The notes below the pieces were generated by a model. It searched no databases, was not told the DNA's origin, and worked only from the letters and a program-made list of their open reading frames with translations. From positions 1 to 8,091 of the forward strand of contig JACCSC010000109.1 of assembly GCA_013813215.1 (NCBI GenBank): 8,091 bases of DNA. The letters run 5' to 3'. The position numbers and the translations under genes were made by a program. Shown here piece by piece: positions 1-5,438 of the stretch; positions within the stretch are counted from its first letter, which is position 1; each line of letters begins with the position of its first letter. Origin of the DNA: Geodermatophilaceae bacterium. Lineage in GTDB: Bacteria > Actinomycetota > Actinomycetes > Mycobacteriales > Geodermatophilaceae.

Positions 1-159
1 GTCCATGTCCACGTGGTCGGCGTGCTGATGAGTGATCAAGATGGCGGGGAGTCCGCGTAGGTTCTCAAAACCCGAGGACCACAAGCCCGGGTCGATCAGC
101 ACCGAGGCATCGCCGTCGCGGAGGTGCAGGCAAGCGTGCCCGAGTTTGGTAAGACGCAT
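1..159 (-). CDS. MBL-fold metallo-hydrolase, N-terminal part
   Basis: This is the first 53 residues of a metallo-beta-lactamase-fold hydrolase; the rest lies beyond the left edge. The N-terminus MRLTKLGHACLHL followed by VLIDPG is the usual opening beta-strand pair of this superfamily. THQHADHVD at about residues 43-51 gives the HxHxDH metal-binding motif (H44, H46, D48, H49) that holds two metal ions at the active site. The short opening resembles the single-domain UlaG-like group, probably cytosolic because no signal peptide is seen, but the substrate cannot be told from this part. The start is ATG at 157-159; no strong Shine-Dalgarno precedes it. A pair of palindromes lies 46-103 bases upstream and may control this gene. 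The superfamily call is secure; the specific function is unknown. Confidence 0.88.
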   Translation of the reverse strand, partial: MRLTKLGHACLHLRDGDASVLIDPGLWSSGFENLRGLPAILITHQHADHVDMD

Positions 160-192
160 GGACACATCTTGCCCGGTCGCACCAAGGCCCTG

Positions 193-286
193 CCCTGACC
201 GCACTTTCTCCGGAGAATGTCCCATCAGGCGCGAGCCAGACAGCACATTCTCCGGAGAAAGTCCGCGTGGGCAAGCCTGGTCAGGG
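193..286. repeat. Nested inverted repeat holding two TTCTCCGGAGAA palindromes
   Basis: The 12-base palindrome TTCTCCGGAGAA occurs at 206-217 and again at 248-259, centres exactly 42 bases apart. The surroundings also match: ACTTTCTCCGGAGAATGT (203-220) is the perfect reverse complement of 245-262, giving an 18-bp inverted repeat around a 24-base spacer. Just outside, CCCTGACC (193-200) pairs with GGTCAGGG (279-286). The element fills the gap between the stop of the solenoid gene (289) and the start of the MBL gene (159). It could be a double operator bound by a dimeric regulator on one DNA face (42 bases is four helical turns), or a long RNA hairpin protecting or ending the solenoid transcript. 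No U-run follows it. The repeat is seen directly; either role is inference. Confidence 0.85.
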
Positions 287-288
287 GC

Positions 289-852
289 TCAGAGCCGGGC
301 GCACTGGTCTTCCTTGTTGCCCTGCACGATGTTGCCGCCGCCGGTCGGGGCCGGGCGGTTCTCCTTGCACTGCAGGTTGCCGTCGATCCGGTTGCTGCGC
401 AGCTGGACGCCGCCAGTGTTCTGGAAGGCCTGCAGGTCGCCGTCGATGGTGTTGTTGTTCGCGACCAGCCGGAGGTTGTTGTCGTCGTAGAGCAGCGTGC
501 CGCCGATCTTGTTGCCGGTGAGCGAGGCGCCGCCGCCCTGCACGATCTGGACCGCCTGGTTGATCGTGGAGCTGGAGATCTGCACCGACCGGGCGTTCTC
601 GGCCTGGACGTTGCCGATCACGTTGATCCGGGTCGCCTTGAGCGTCGCGTTGTTCTCGACCTTCAGGGTGCCCTTGACCCGTGTGCCGTTGAGCGTGCAG
701 GTCGCACCCTGCGGGACACGCAGGTTGTCGACGGTCACCGCGCCGAGGCCGCCGCGGCAGGTGGTCTCCTCGGCGTGGGCCGCGGTGGGGGCGGCGAGGG
801 CGGCAGCGGCCGCGATCCCGGCCGCCAGGACGAGGGTGGTGATGCGCTTCAT
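289..852 (-). CDS. Small secreted beta-solenoid protein, function unknown
   Basis: A 187-residue exported protein. Residues 1-27 form a Sec signal peptide: MKR, a hydrophobic Ala/Leu core, then AHA before the likely cleavage at 27/28. The mature part has no transmembrane segment. It carries a regular repeat of the form [V/I]-x-[G/Q]-x-[L/V] starting at residues 59, 78, 97, 116, 136 and 156 (for example VKGTL, VIGNV, IGGTL, IDGDL, IDGNL). A 19-20 residue period with Asn-rich turns is what a right-handed beta-solenoid would show. Four cysteines (C32, C52, C162, C184) sit at the two ends and may form capping disulfides. The start is ATG at 850-852 with GAGGAG about seven bases upstream. It diverges from the hydrolase gene across a region holding a LacI-type operator. 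I know no named family for it; a surface, adhesin-like or carbohydrate-related role is only a guess. Confidence 0.85.
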   Translation of the reverse strand: MKRITTLVLAAGIAAAAALAAPTAAHAEETTCRGGLGAVTVDNLRVPQGATCTLNGTRVKGTLKVENNATLKATRINVIGNVQAENARSVQISSSTINQAVQIVQGGGASLTGNKIGGTLLYDDNNLRLVANNNTIDGDLQAFQNTGGVQLRSNRIDGNLQCKENRPAPTGGGNIVQGNKEDQCARL

Positions 853-942
853 GGGGTGCTCCTCGGAGTGTGGGGGGACAGTCCCGGTGGGCCGTCCACG
901 GAGAGCGTGCCCCGGGCGGATGGCGACGACGTGAGAGCGCGG

Positions 943-956
943 TGAGAGCGCTCTCA
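943..956. promoter_or_regulatory. Candidate LacI-family operator, TGAGAGCGCTCTCA
   Basis: A perfect 14-base palindrome with the central CG typical of LacI-family sites. It differs at one position per half from the CebR/CelR cellulose-regulator box known from Streptomyces and Thermobifida (TGGGAGCGCTCCCA). The left half-sequence GTGAGAGCGC is also present at 931-940, eleven bases before its copy at 942-951, so a second half-site may lie on the same DNA face. The site is 26 bases before the hydrolase start and 90 bases before the solenoid-gene start, well placed to repress the rightward promoter and possibly both. No LacI-family gene is in the window, so the regulator would act from elsewhere. 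Confidence 0.6.
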
Positions 957-982
957 TCTGACGCCGGCAGCATCGTCGTACC

Positions 983-1942
983 GTGCTGGGCATGCAGGTC
1001 GCCGAACTGTCCGCCGCCCCGCTGCCCGAGCTGGCCGACGTACTGCCGCCGTGGCCCGGCCAGACGGTCATCTTGGCCTCCGGTGAGGTCTTCCTCCGCC
1101 GTACGCCGACGACCGCGCCGGACACCGAGCCGGCGTTGTACGTCCACGGGCTCGGTGGCGCGGCGACCAACTGGACCGACCTCGCCGCGCTGCTGGCCGG
1201 CCGGGTCTCCGGCCAGGCCGTGGACCTGCCCGGGTTCGGCCAGTCCCCGCCCCCGCCGCGCCGCGACTACTCGATCCGGGCCCGGGTGCGCACCGTCGTG
1301 GAGCTGATCGAACGCGGCGGGGCGCCGGTCCATCTCCTGGGCAACTCCCTCGGCGGGCTGGTCTCGCTGATCGTCGCGGCCACCCGACCGGAACTCCTGC
1401 GCACGCTGACGCTGATCAGCCCGGCGGTTCCTGGCCGACGGCTACCGGCCCGCTCCGACCCGACCCTGCCACTGCTCCTCGTGCCCGGCCTGCACCGCAT
1501 CGCCGAGCGGCGACTCATGCGGATGAGCCCGCAGGAGCGCGCGCAGCAGGTCATCGAGTTGTGCTTCGCCGATCCGTCGCGGATCCCGGCGCAACGGCTG
1601 GCCGAGGCCACCGAGGAGGTCGCCCGCCGTCAGGAGCTGCCCTGGGTGCACGACGCACTCACCGGCAGCTTGCGCGGACTCGTGGCGTACTACCTCCGGG
1701 CCGGACCGCAGGGCCCATGGCGGCTCGCGCGCAGCATCGACGTACCGACGCTGGTGATCTGGGGCACCGAGGACCGGCTGGTCAGCGTCTCGCTCGCCCC
1801 CCGGCTCGCTAAGGCCATCACGGGTTCGCGGCTGCTGGTGCTGCCGGGTATCGGACACACGGCGCAGCTGGAGGACCCGCGGACCACCGCCCGCGCCGTC
1901 CTGGCGCTGCTCGACGCGAGCGCGCGTACGACCACACGCTGA
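983..1942 (+). CDS. Alpha/beta-fold hydrolase
   Basis: A 319-residue serine hydrolase of the alpha/beta fold with its catalytic set intact. HGLGG (55-59) is the oxyanion-hole segment. GNSLGG has the nucleophile S122 in the elbow. D264 in WGTEDRL and H292 in GIGHTAQ complete the triad. The segment at about 150-225 between core halves is the variable lid that sets substrate choice; the substrate is unknown, with esters or lactones likely. No signal peptide is seen, so it is probably cytosolic. The start is uncertain: GTG at 983 or ATG at 992, neither with a clear Shine-Dalgarno, so the message may be leaderless. The candidate LacI operator lies just upstream. The DUF3152 gene follows after 36 bases on the same strand. 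M. tuberculosis has a lipase-like hydrolase (lipV) in the comparable neighbourhood, but this protein is longer and I do not equate them. Confidence 0.88.
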   Translation: MLGMQVAELSAAPLPELADVLPPWPGQTVILASGEVFLRRTPTTAPDTEPALYVHGLGGAATNWTDLAALLAGRVSGQAVDLPGFGQSPPPPRRDYSIRARVRTVVELIERGGAPVHLLGNSLGGLVSLIVAATRPELLRTLTLISPAVPGRRLPARSDPTLPLLLVPGLHRIAERRLMRMSPQERAQQVIELCFADPSRIPAQRLAEATEEVARRQELPWVHDALTGSLRGLVAYYLRAGPQGPWRLARSIDVPTLVIWGTEDRLVSVSLAPRLAKAITGSRLLVLPGIGHTAQLEDPRTTARAVLALLDASARTTTR

Positions 1943-1978
1943 GCGGCGCCGAACACACGCTGTGGCAGGGTTGGGCAG

Positions 1979-2815
1979 GTGAGCGACAGTCGGCTGCGTC
2001 GCTTCGTCCAGCTCTACGGCTGGCGGGCGTACGCCGTCCCCGTGCTCGCGGTGGCGACCCTGCTTACCCTCGTCGACGTGGCCGGTCAGGAGTCCTCGGC
2101 CGAGCAGTCGGCGGCTCGCTCGTCGGCCTCGGCCCGCTCCTCTGTCACCACGGCCGCGGCGCCCACCTCCTCCGCGGCGCCGGCCCCCACCCCGACGGCG
2201 ACCGGTGGTGAGCCCGAGCAGAGCGCGCCCGCGCCGACCGGGACCGCCCCCGCGCCGACCGAGACCGCCCCGGGCACCGAGTTCGTGCAGCGCGGCGAAG
2301 GGACGCTGCGGGTGGTCCCGGGCGGGTCGGAGGTCCTCCGGATCGGGCCGCTGCTGCGCTTCCGGATCGAGGTGGAGAACGGCATCGACCTGGACGGCCG
2401 GGCCTTCGCCGCCGAGGTGGAGGCCACCCTCACCGACCCGCGCGGCTGGGGGGCTGACGGCCGGCGGTCCTTCCAGCGGGTCAGCGACGGGCCGTACGAC
2501 TTCCGGGTCGCGCTGGTCTCACCGGACAACGTGAACTCCTTCTGCCCCGGCCTGGACACCGGCGGGTACACCTCGTGCCGGTCCGGGGACCGCGCCGTGA
2601 TCAACCTGGCCCGCTGGCTCGACGCCGTACCGGACTACGAAGGTGACGTCGCCACGTACCGGCAGTACGTCGTCAACCACGAGGTCGGCCACTTCCTGGG
2701 CAACAGCCACGAGCAGTGCCCCGGTCAGGGCGAACTCGCCCCGGTCATGCAGCAGCAGACTCTCGGCCTGGACGGCTGCGTCAAGAACCCCTGGCCCTAT
2801 CCCCGCGCGGGCTGA
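1979..2815 (+). CDS. Membrane-anchored DUF3152 protein with metzincin-type zinc motif
   Basis: A 278-residue protein. A short basic N-terminus leads to one hydrophobic segment (about 14-33), probably an uncleaved anchor. A low-complexity Ala/Ser/Thr/Pro linker (about 35-100) follows, then a folded DUF3152 domain (about 105-278) outside the membrane. The domain contains HEVGHFLGNSH at 234-244, an exact HExxHxxGxxH zinc site (H234, H238, H244 as ligands, E235 as general base). PVM with M257 follows 13 residues later, where metzincins place the Met-turn. Four cysteines (two in the segment before the motif, C in HEQC, C in DGC) could form disulfides. The sequence therefore predicts an extracytoplasmic metalloprotease, though I know of no proven substrate for the family. 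The start is GTG at 1979 with only weak GGG upstream. In M. tuberculosis the homologue (Rv3207c) also adjoins moeZ. Confidence 0.87.
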   Translation: MSDSRLRRFVQLYGWRAYAVPVLAVATLLTLVDVAGQESSAEQSAARSSASARSSVTTAAAPTSSAAPAPTPTATGGEPEQSAPAPTGTAPAPTETAPGTEFVQRGEGTLRVVPGGSEVLRIGPLLRFRIEVENGIDLDGRAFAAEVEATLTDPRGWGADGRRSFQRVSDGPYDFRVALVSPDNVNSFCPGLDTGGYTSCRSGDRAVINLARWLDAVPDYEGDVATYRQYVVNHEVGHFLGNSHEQCPGQGELAPVMQQQTLGLDGCVKNPWPYPRAG

Positions 2816-2885
2816 CCGCGCGGAACATCCCGCGGCCCCGGCCGGTTGTCCGGTCGAATGCCCGTGTGACGAAGGAGCGCCCACA

Positions 2886-4046
2886 GTGTCTTTGCCGCCG
2901 TTGGTGGAGCCCGCCGCCGAGTTGAGCGTCGAGGAGGTCCGCCGCTACAGCCGGCACCTGATCATCCCCGACGTCGGGATGGACGGGCAGAAGCGACTCA
3001 AGAACGCCAAGGTGCTCGCCGTCGGGGCCGGCGGGCTCGGCTCGCCGACGCTGATGTACCTCGCCGCGGCGGGGGTGGGCACTCTCGGCGTCGTCGACTT
3101 CGACGTCGTGGACGAGTCCAACCTGCAGCGGCAGATCATCCACGGCCAGTCCGACATCGGGAAGCCCAAGGCGGTCTCGGCGAAGGAGTCGATCAACGAG
3201 ATCAACCCGTTCGTCGACGTACGGCTGCACGAGGAGCGGCTGGACAGCTCCAACGTCATGGAGATCTTCGCCGACTACGACCTGATCGTGGACGGCACCG
3301 ACAACTTCGCCACCCGCTACCTCGTCAACGACGCCTGCGTGCTGCTGGACAAGCCCTACGTGTGGGGCTCGATCTTCCGCTTCGACGGCCAGGTCTCGGT
3401 GTTCTGGGATTCCCACGGCCCCAACTACCGCGACCTGTACCCCGTCCCGCCGCCGCCGGGCATGGTGCCGTCCTGCGCGGAGGGCGGCGTGCTCGGCGTG
3501 CTGTGCGCGTCGGTCGGCGCGGTACAGGCCACCGAGGCGATCAAGCTGATCACCGGGATCGGGGAGACCTTGCTGGGCCGGCTGATGGTGTACGACGCCC
3601 TGGAGATGACCTGGCGGACCATCAAGGTGCGCAAGGACCCGAACGCCGAGCCGATCACCGAGCTGATCGACTACGAACTGTTCTGCGGCACCGTCTCCGA
3701 CGCCGCCGCGGAGGCGGCCGCCGGCTCCACCATCGGCGTGCACGAACTCAAGGACATGATCGACAGCGGCAAGGACTTCCTGCTCGTCGATGTCCGGGAG
3801 CCCAACGAGTACGAGATCATCAAGATCCCCGGCTCGGTGCTCATCCCCAAGGACCGGATCCTGCGTGGGGAGGCGCTGTCCGAGCTGCCGCACGACAAGC
3901 CGATCGTCCTGCACTGCAAGTCCGGAGCCCGCTCGGCCGAGGCGCTGGCCGCGGTAAAGGCGGCCGGCTTCCGGGACGCGGTGCACGTGCAGGGCGGCGT
4001 ACTGGCCTGGCAGTCCCAGATCGATCAGTCGCTCCCGACGTACTGA
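2886..4046 (+). CDS. moeZ: MoeZ: sulfur-carrier adenylyltransferase/sulfurtransferase
   Basis: A 386-residue two-domain cytosolic enzyme. The N-terminal ThiF/MoeB-type E1 domain has RRYSRHLIIPDVG, the ATP-binding loop GAGGLGS (47-53) and the conserved Cys C197 in PSCAEGG. The C-terminal rhodanese domain (about 280-386) has the persulfide cysteine C344 in CKSGAR. MoeZ adenylates the C-terminal glycine of ubiquitin-like sulfur carriers (MoaD for molybdopterin, CysO for cysteine synthesis) and turns it into a thiocarboxylate. The zinc CxxC of E. coli MoeB is replaced by NYRDLYP, as I recall for mycobacterial MoeZ. The start is GTG at 2886 with AAGGAG at 2872-2877, an ideal distance. Seventy bases separate it from the DUF3152 gene, so co-transcription is possible. 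Its last 77 conserved bases recur at 4814-4890. Confidence 0.95.
   Translation: MSLPPLVEPAAELSVEEVRRYSRHLIIPDVGMDGQKRLKNAKVLAVGAGGLGSPTLMYLAAAGVGTLGVVDFDVVDESNLQRQIIHGQSDIGKPKAVSAKESINEINPFVDVRLHEERLDSSNVMEIFADYDLIVDGTDNFATRYLVNDACVLLDKPYVWGSIFRFDGQVSVFWDSHGPNYRDLYPVPPPPGMVPSCAEGGVLGVLCASVGAVQATEAIKLITGIGETLLGRLMVYDALEMTWRTIKVRKDPNAEPITELIDYELFCGTVSDAAAEAAAGSTIGVHELKDMIDSGKDFLLVDVREPNEYEIIKIPGSVLIPKDRILRGEALSELPHDKPIVLHCKSGARSAEALAAVKAAGFRDAVHVQGGVLAWQSQIDQSLPTY
3958..4034 (+). repeat. moeZ 3'-end repeat, copy 1 (inside moeZ)
   Basis: This stretch encodes the end of the MoeZ rhodanese domain (AAGFRDAVHVQGGVLAWQSQ and beyond). It aligns without gaps to 4814-4890, 856 bases downstream, at 70 of 77 positions. 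Similarity stops four codons before the moeZ stop. Confidence 0.9.
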
Positions 4047-4062
4047 TCTCATCCGAGCTCAG

Positions 4063-4081
4063 GAGTGCGGTTCTGGCACTC
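4063..4081 (+). terminator. Small hairpin after moeZ, possible terminator
   Basis: GAGTGC (4063-4068) and GCACTC (4076-4081) form a 6-bp stem with a 7-base loop, 17 bases after the moeZ stop. No T-run follows, which is common for actinobacterial terminators but leaves the call weak. It could equally be a protein-binding site ahead of the next open frame. Confidence 0.3.
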
Positions 4082-4102
4082 TCGTGACGGGATCGCTACC
4101 GC

Positions 4103-4108
4103 TAGCTT
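4103..4108 (+). promoter_or_regulatory. Possible -10 element for a leaderless GTG start
   Basis: TAGCTT fits the actinobacterial TANNNT pattern and ends six bases before the GTG at 4115, so transcription could begin on the start codon itself. No convincing -35 is visible at the usual distance; GTGAC at 4084-4088 is the nearest candidate but sits too close. It may be what remains of the promoter of the gene that originally followed moeZ. Confidence 0.3.
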
Positions 4109-4114
4109 GGCCGG

Positions 4115-4696
4115 GTGAGTTGCGGCCGACCGGGTCGCGACGCCGACCTCCCCTTCGACATGGTCAGCTCCCCGAACTTCACCCGTGGCATCTACGACGG
4201 CGACGGCTCGGACTTCGGGCTGGTCGGGCCGGAGGGCTCGGCGCAGATCGAGGCGGAGTTCGAATCGCACTTCACGAACAAGGGGCTGCCCTTCCAGGGC
4301 ACCGAGTTCTCCGGCCGGTCGGACTACCAGGCGTTCATCAACAACGGCATTCCTTCCGGTGGCCTGTTCACCGGAGCCGAGGGCATCAAGACCGAGGAAG
4401 AGGCGGCCATCTACGGCGGCGTCGCGGGGGAGCAGCACGACCCCTGCTACCACCAAGCCTGCGACAGCTTCACCCCGGTCCGGGATGGCGCAGACGCCGA
4501 GCTGTACGCCGCGCTCGATGCCGACTATCCCCTCGTGGGCAATGTCAACCTCGAGGCGCTCGACACCAACGCGGATGCCATTGCCCACCTCACGGCGAAG
4601 TACGCGATCAGCACCGCCTCGGTGACGCGGCCGGCAATCACCGCGTCGACGACGACGGCCGCCACCGCGGGTCGGGACGGAGACGCCGCGGCGTAG
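4115..4696 (+). pseudogene. 5'-truncated M28-family aminopeptidase
   Basis: An open frame of 193 codons that matches only the C-terminal part of secreted zinc aminopeptidases of the M28 type (Streptomyces griseus aminopeptidase-like). Homology begins near residue 12 with LPFDMVSSPN, where D15 corresponds to a metal-ligand Asp. It continues through GRSDYQAF, GGLFTGAEGIKT and DPCYHQACDS, with the ligand H113 and the conserved disulfide pair C111/C116. The signal peptide, any PA domain, the first His and Asp ligands and the catalytic Glu-Glu pair are absent, so it cannot be an active peptidase. The first eleven residues (MSCGRPGRDAD) look unlike the family and may come from another gene, making a chimeric frame. 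No internal stop or frameshift is seen. Expression from a leaderless GTG is conceivable. It sits in the scar between moeZ and the alkyltransferase-like gene. Confidence 0.8.
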
Positions 4697-4813
4697 GACC
4701 GTCGCAGCACGATCTCGTTGTCGTGCCCAGCTCCGCCGGGCGCGAGACCTCGTGAGGGAAGGGTGTGCGGCTGCCGCTGGACTGGATCCTGCATCGTCCT
4801 GGATCAGGCTGGG

Positions 4814-4890
4814 AGGCGGCCGGCTTCCGGGATGCGGTGCGCGTTCAGGGCGGCGTCCTGGTCTGGCGGTCCCAGATCGATCCGTCGCTC
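4814..4890 (+). pseudogene. moeZ 3'-end fragment, copy 2
   Basis: This ungapped 77-base match to moeZ 3958-4034 has 7 differences. It keeps the reading frame (EAAGFRDAVRVQGGVLVWRS then QIDPSL) with changes H to R, A to V, Q to R and Q to P; three differences are synonymous. Upstream bases show no further moeZ similarity, so the adenylyltransferase domain and the rhodanese active site are missing and it is non-functional. It lies in the same orientation as moeZ. It could be a relic of a tandem duplication, or a junction left when foreign DNA recombined at the moeZ end. Confidence 0.85.
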
Positions 4891-5057
4891 ATCGCCGCGG
4901 ACTCCGGGATGCCGTCGAGCCGGGCGCACAGCACCAGGCCCATCGCGGCCCCCCGCTGCTGACCACCGGAGCGCTTGCGGTCCCGCCCGCCGTGGTGCTC
5001 GACCAGGCCGTCGCCCGCGAAGAAGGTGAGCGCGCCCCGGAACGCCGCTTCGAGCAT
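4845..5057 (-). CDS. Short leftward open frame, unrecognised, possibly a gene remnant
   Basis: Seventy codons starting at ATG 5055-5057, with an in-frame TAG nine bases further upstream. From the start to about 4891 the third codon positions are almost all G or C, higher than in the other frames of this stretch, which suggests real or former coding. The peptide begins MLEAAFRGALTFFAGDGLVE; I recognise no family. A segment GGQQRGAAMG is faintly like an ABC signature, but no Walker motifs surround it. The last 15 codons run antisense through the moeZ fragment, so the original 3' end was probably lost there. No good ribosome-binding site is seen. It may also be a chance frame. Confidence 0.25.
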   Translation of the reverse strand: MLEAAFRGALTFFAGDGLVEHHGGRDRKRSGGQQRGAAMGLVLCARLDGIPESAAMSDGSIWDRQTRTPP

Positions 5058-5093
5058 GAGAAAGGCCTACACCGCGGTTGCCATGATGGCGCG

Positions 5094-5399
5094 GTGGGTG
5101 TCCCGAGCGACTTCGACGAGCTGGTGTACGACGTCGTCGAGCGCATCCCGCCCGGTCAGGTGCTCTCCTACGGCGACATCGCCGAACTGCTCGGCGGGTA
5201 CGGCCCGCGCCGGGTCGCGCAGGCGTTGTCGCGCTCGGGCGGCGCCGTGCCGTGGCACCGGGTGATTCGCGCCGACGGCACCCCGGCGCCCGTGGTCGCG
5301 ATGGAGCAATTGGCGCGCCTGCGGGCGGAAGGCACCCCGCTGCACGGGGATCGGGTGGACCTGCGGCGAGCCCGCTGGGCCGGCTCCAGCTCGCCATGA
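5094..5399 (+). CDS. Alkyltransferase-like protein (ATL, MGMT family)
   Basis: A 101-residue protein of the DNA-binding domain of O6-alkylguanine-DNA alkyltransferases. VYDVVERIPPGQVLSYGDIA (11-30) leads into the helix-turn-helix GDIAELLGGYGPRRVAQAL, where R39/R40 occupies the place of the base-flipping arginine. The active-site motif PCHRV is PWHRV here, with W54 replacing the reactive cysteine, so it cannot remove alkyl groups itself. Known ATLs bind O6-alkylguanine, bend the DNA and hand the lesion to nucleotide excision repair. The length matches free-standing ATLs. The start is GTG at 5094, the only plausible in-frame start close to the domain; no good Shine-Dalgarno is seen, and a hairpin may cover it. 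The adnA-like gene follows after 39 bases, and the homologue in M. tuberculosis (Rv3204) also lies near adnA and moeZ. Confidence 0.9.
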   Translation: MGVPSDFDELVYDVVERIPPGQVLSYGDIAELLGGYGPRRVAQALSRSGGAVPWHRVIRADGTPAPVVAMEQLARLRAEGTPLHGDRVDLRRARWAGSSSP

Positions 5400-5427
5400 T
5401 CACGCAGAACTGTCGGCCGTGCGTGAT
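5399..5427. repeat. Inverted repeat between ATL and helicase genes
   Basis: ATCACGCA (5399-5406) and TGCGTGAT (5420-5427) form a perfect 8-bp inverted repeat with a 13-base spacer. It begins on the last base of the ATL stop codon and ends 11 bases before the helicase ATG. It could be an operator for the helicase gene or a weak transcript-ending or attenuating hairpin; no T-run follows. Confidence 0.5.
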
Positions 5428-5438
5428 TGCATCGGGAC

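Larger units (their letters stand above)
4697..5093. other. Degenerate intergenic stretch between M28 remnant and ATL gene
   Basis: About 400 bases without an intact recognisable gene. Bases 4697-4813 show nothing I can assign apart from near-repeats of CTGGATC. Bases 4814-4890 are the second copy of the moeZ 3' end, and 4891-5057 hold a short leftward open frame. Bases 5058-5093 are the leader of the alkyltransferase-like gene, where ACCGC-GCCA / TGGC-GCGGT (5071-5095) could fold over its start codon. The patchwork suggests recombination debris. Confidence 0.6.

Noticed and set aside
289..1170. Longer version of the solenoid gene starting at 1170
   Set aside because: The extension overlaps the hydrolase gene and the LacI-type operator. 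The internal ATG at 852 has a good ribosome-binding site and begins a textbook signal peptide.
1933..1962. Nine-base direct repeat CACACGCTG around the end of the hydrolase gene
   Set aside because: It is short, half lies inside the coding sequence, and no further copies or palindromic arrangement support a binding site.
2079..2270. Possible frameshifted or foreign segment in the DUF3152 gene because of low-complexity composition
   Set aside because: Ala/Ser/Thr/Pro-rich linkers between an N-terminal anchor and an outer domain are normal in actinobacterial surface proteins, and the frame is continuous.
2781..4052. Long leftward open frame (423 codons) opposite moeZ
   Set aside because: It mirrors moeZ, which has clear motifs and a good ribosome-binding site. 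Long antisense frames are expected in high-GC coding DNA, and its protein is low-complexity with no motif.
4063..4081. CIRCE-like heat-shock element
   Set aside because: The half-sites are in the opposite order (GAGTGC then GCACTC) and the spacer is 7, whereas CIRCE is GCACTC-N9-GAGTGC. No chaperone gene follows.
4826..4912. TCCGGGATGC recurring 77 bases apart, suggesting a tandem repeat of the moeZ fragment
   Set aside because: Only about ten bases match, the flanks do not align and the frame shifts, so chance is a sufficient explanation.
4752..5093. N-terminal extension of the alkyltransferase-like protein to 4752
   Set aside because: The extra 114 residues have weaker third-position bias, run out of frame through the moeZ fragment and match nothing in the family. 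The known domain starts just after GTG 5094.
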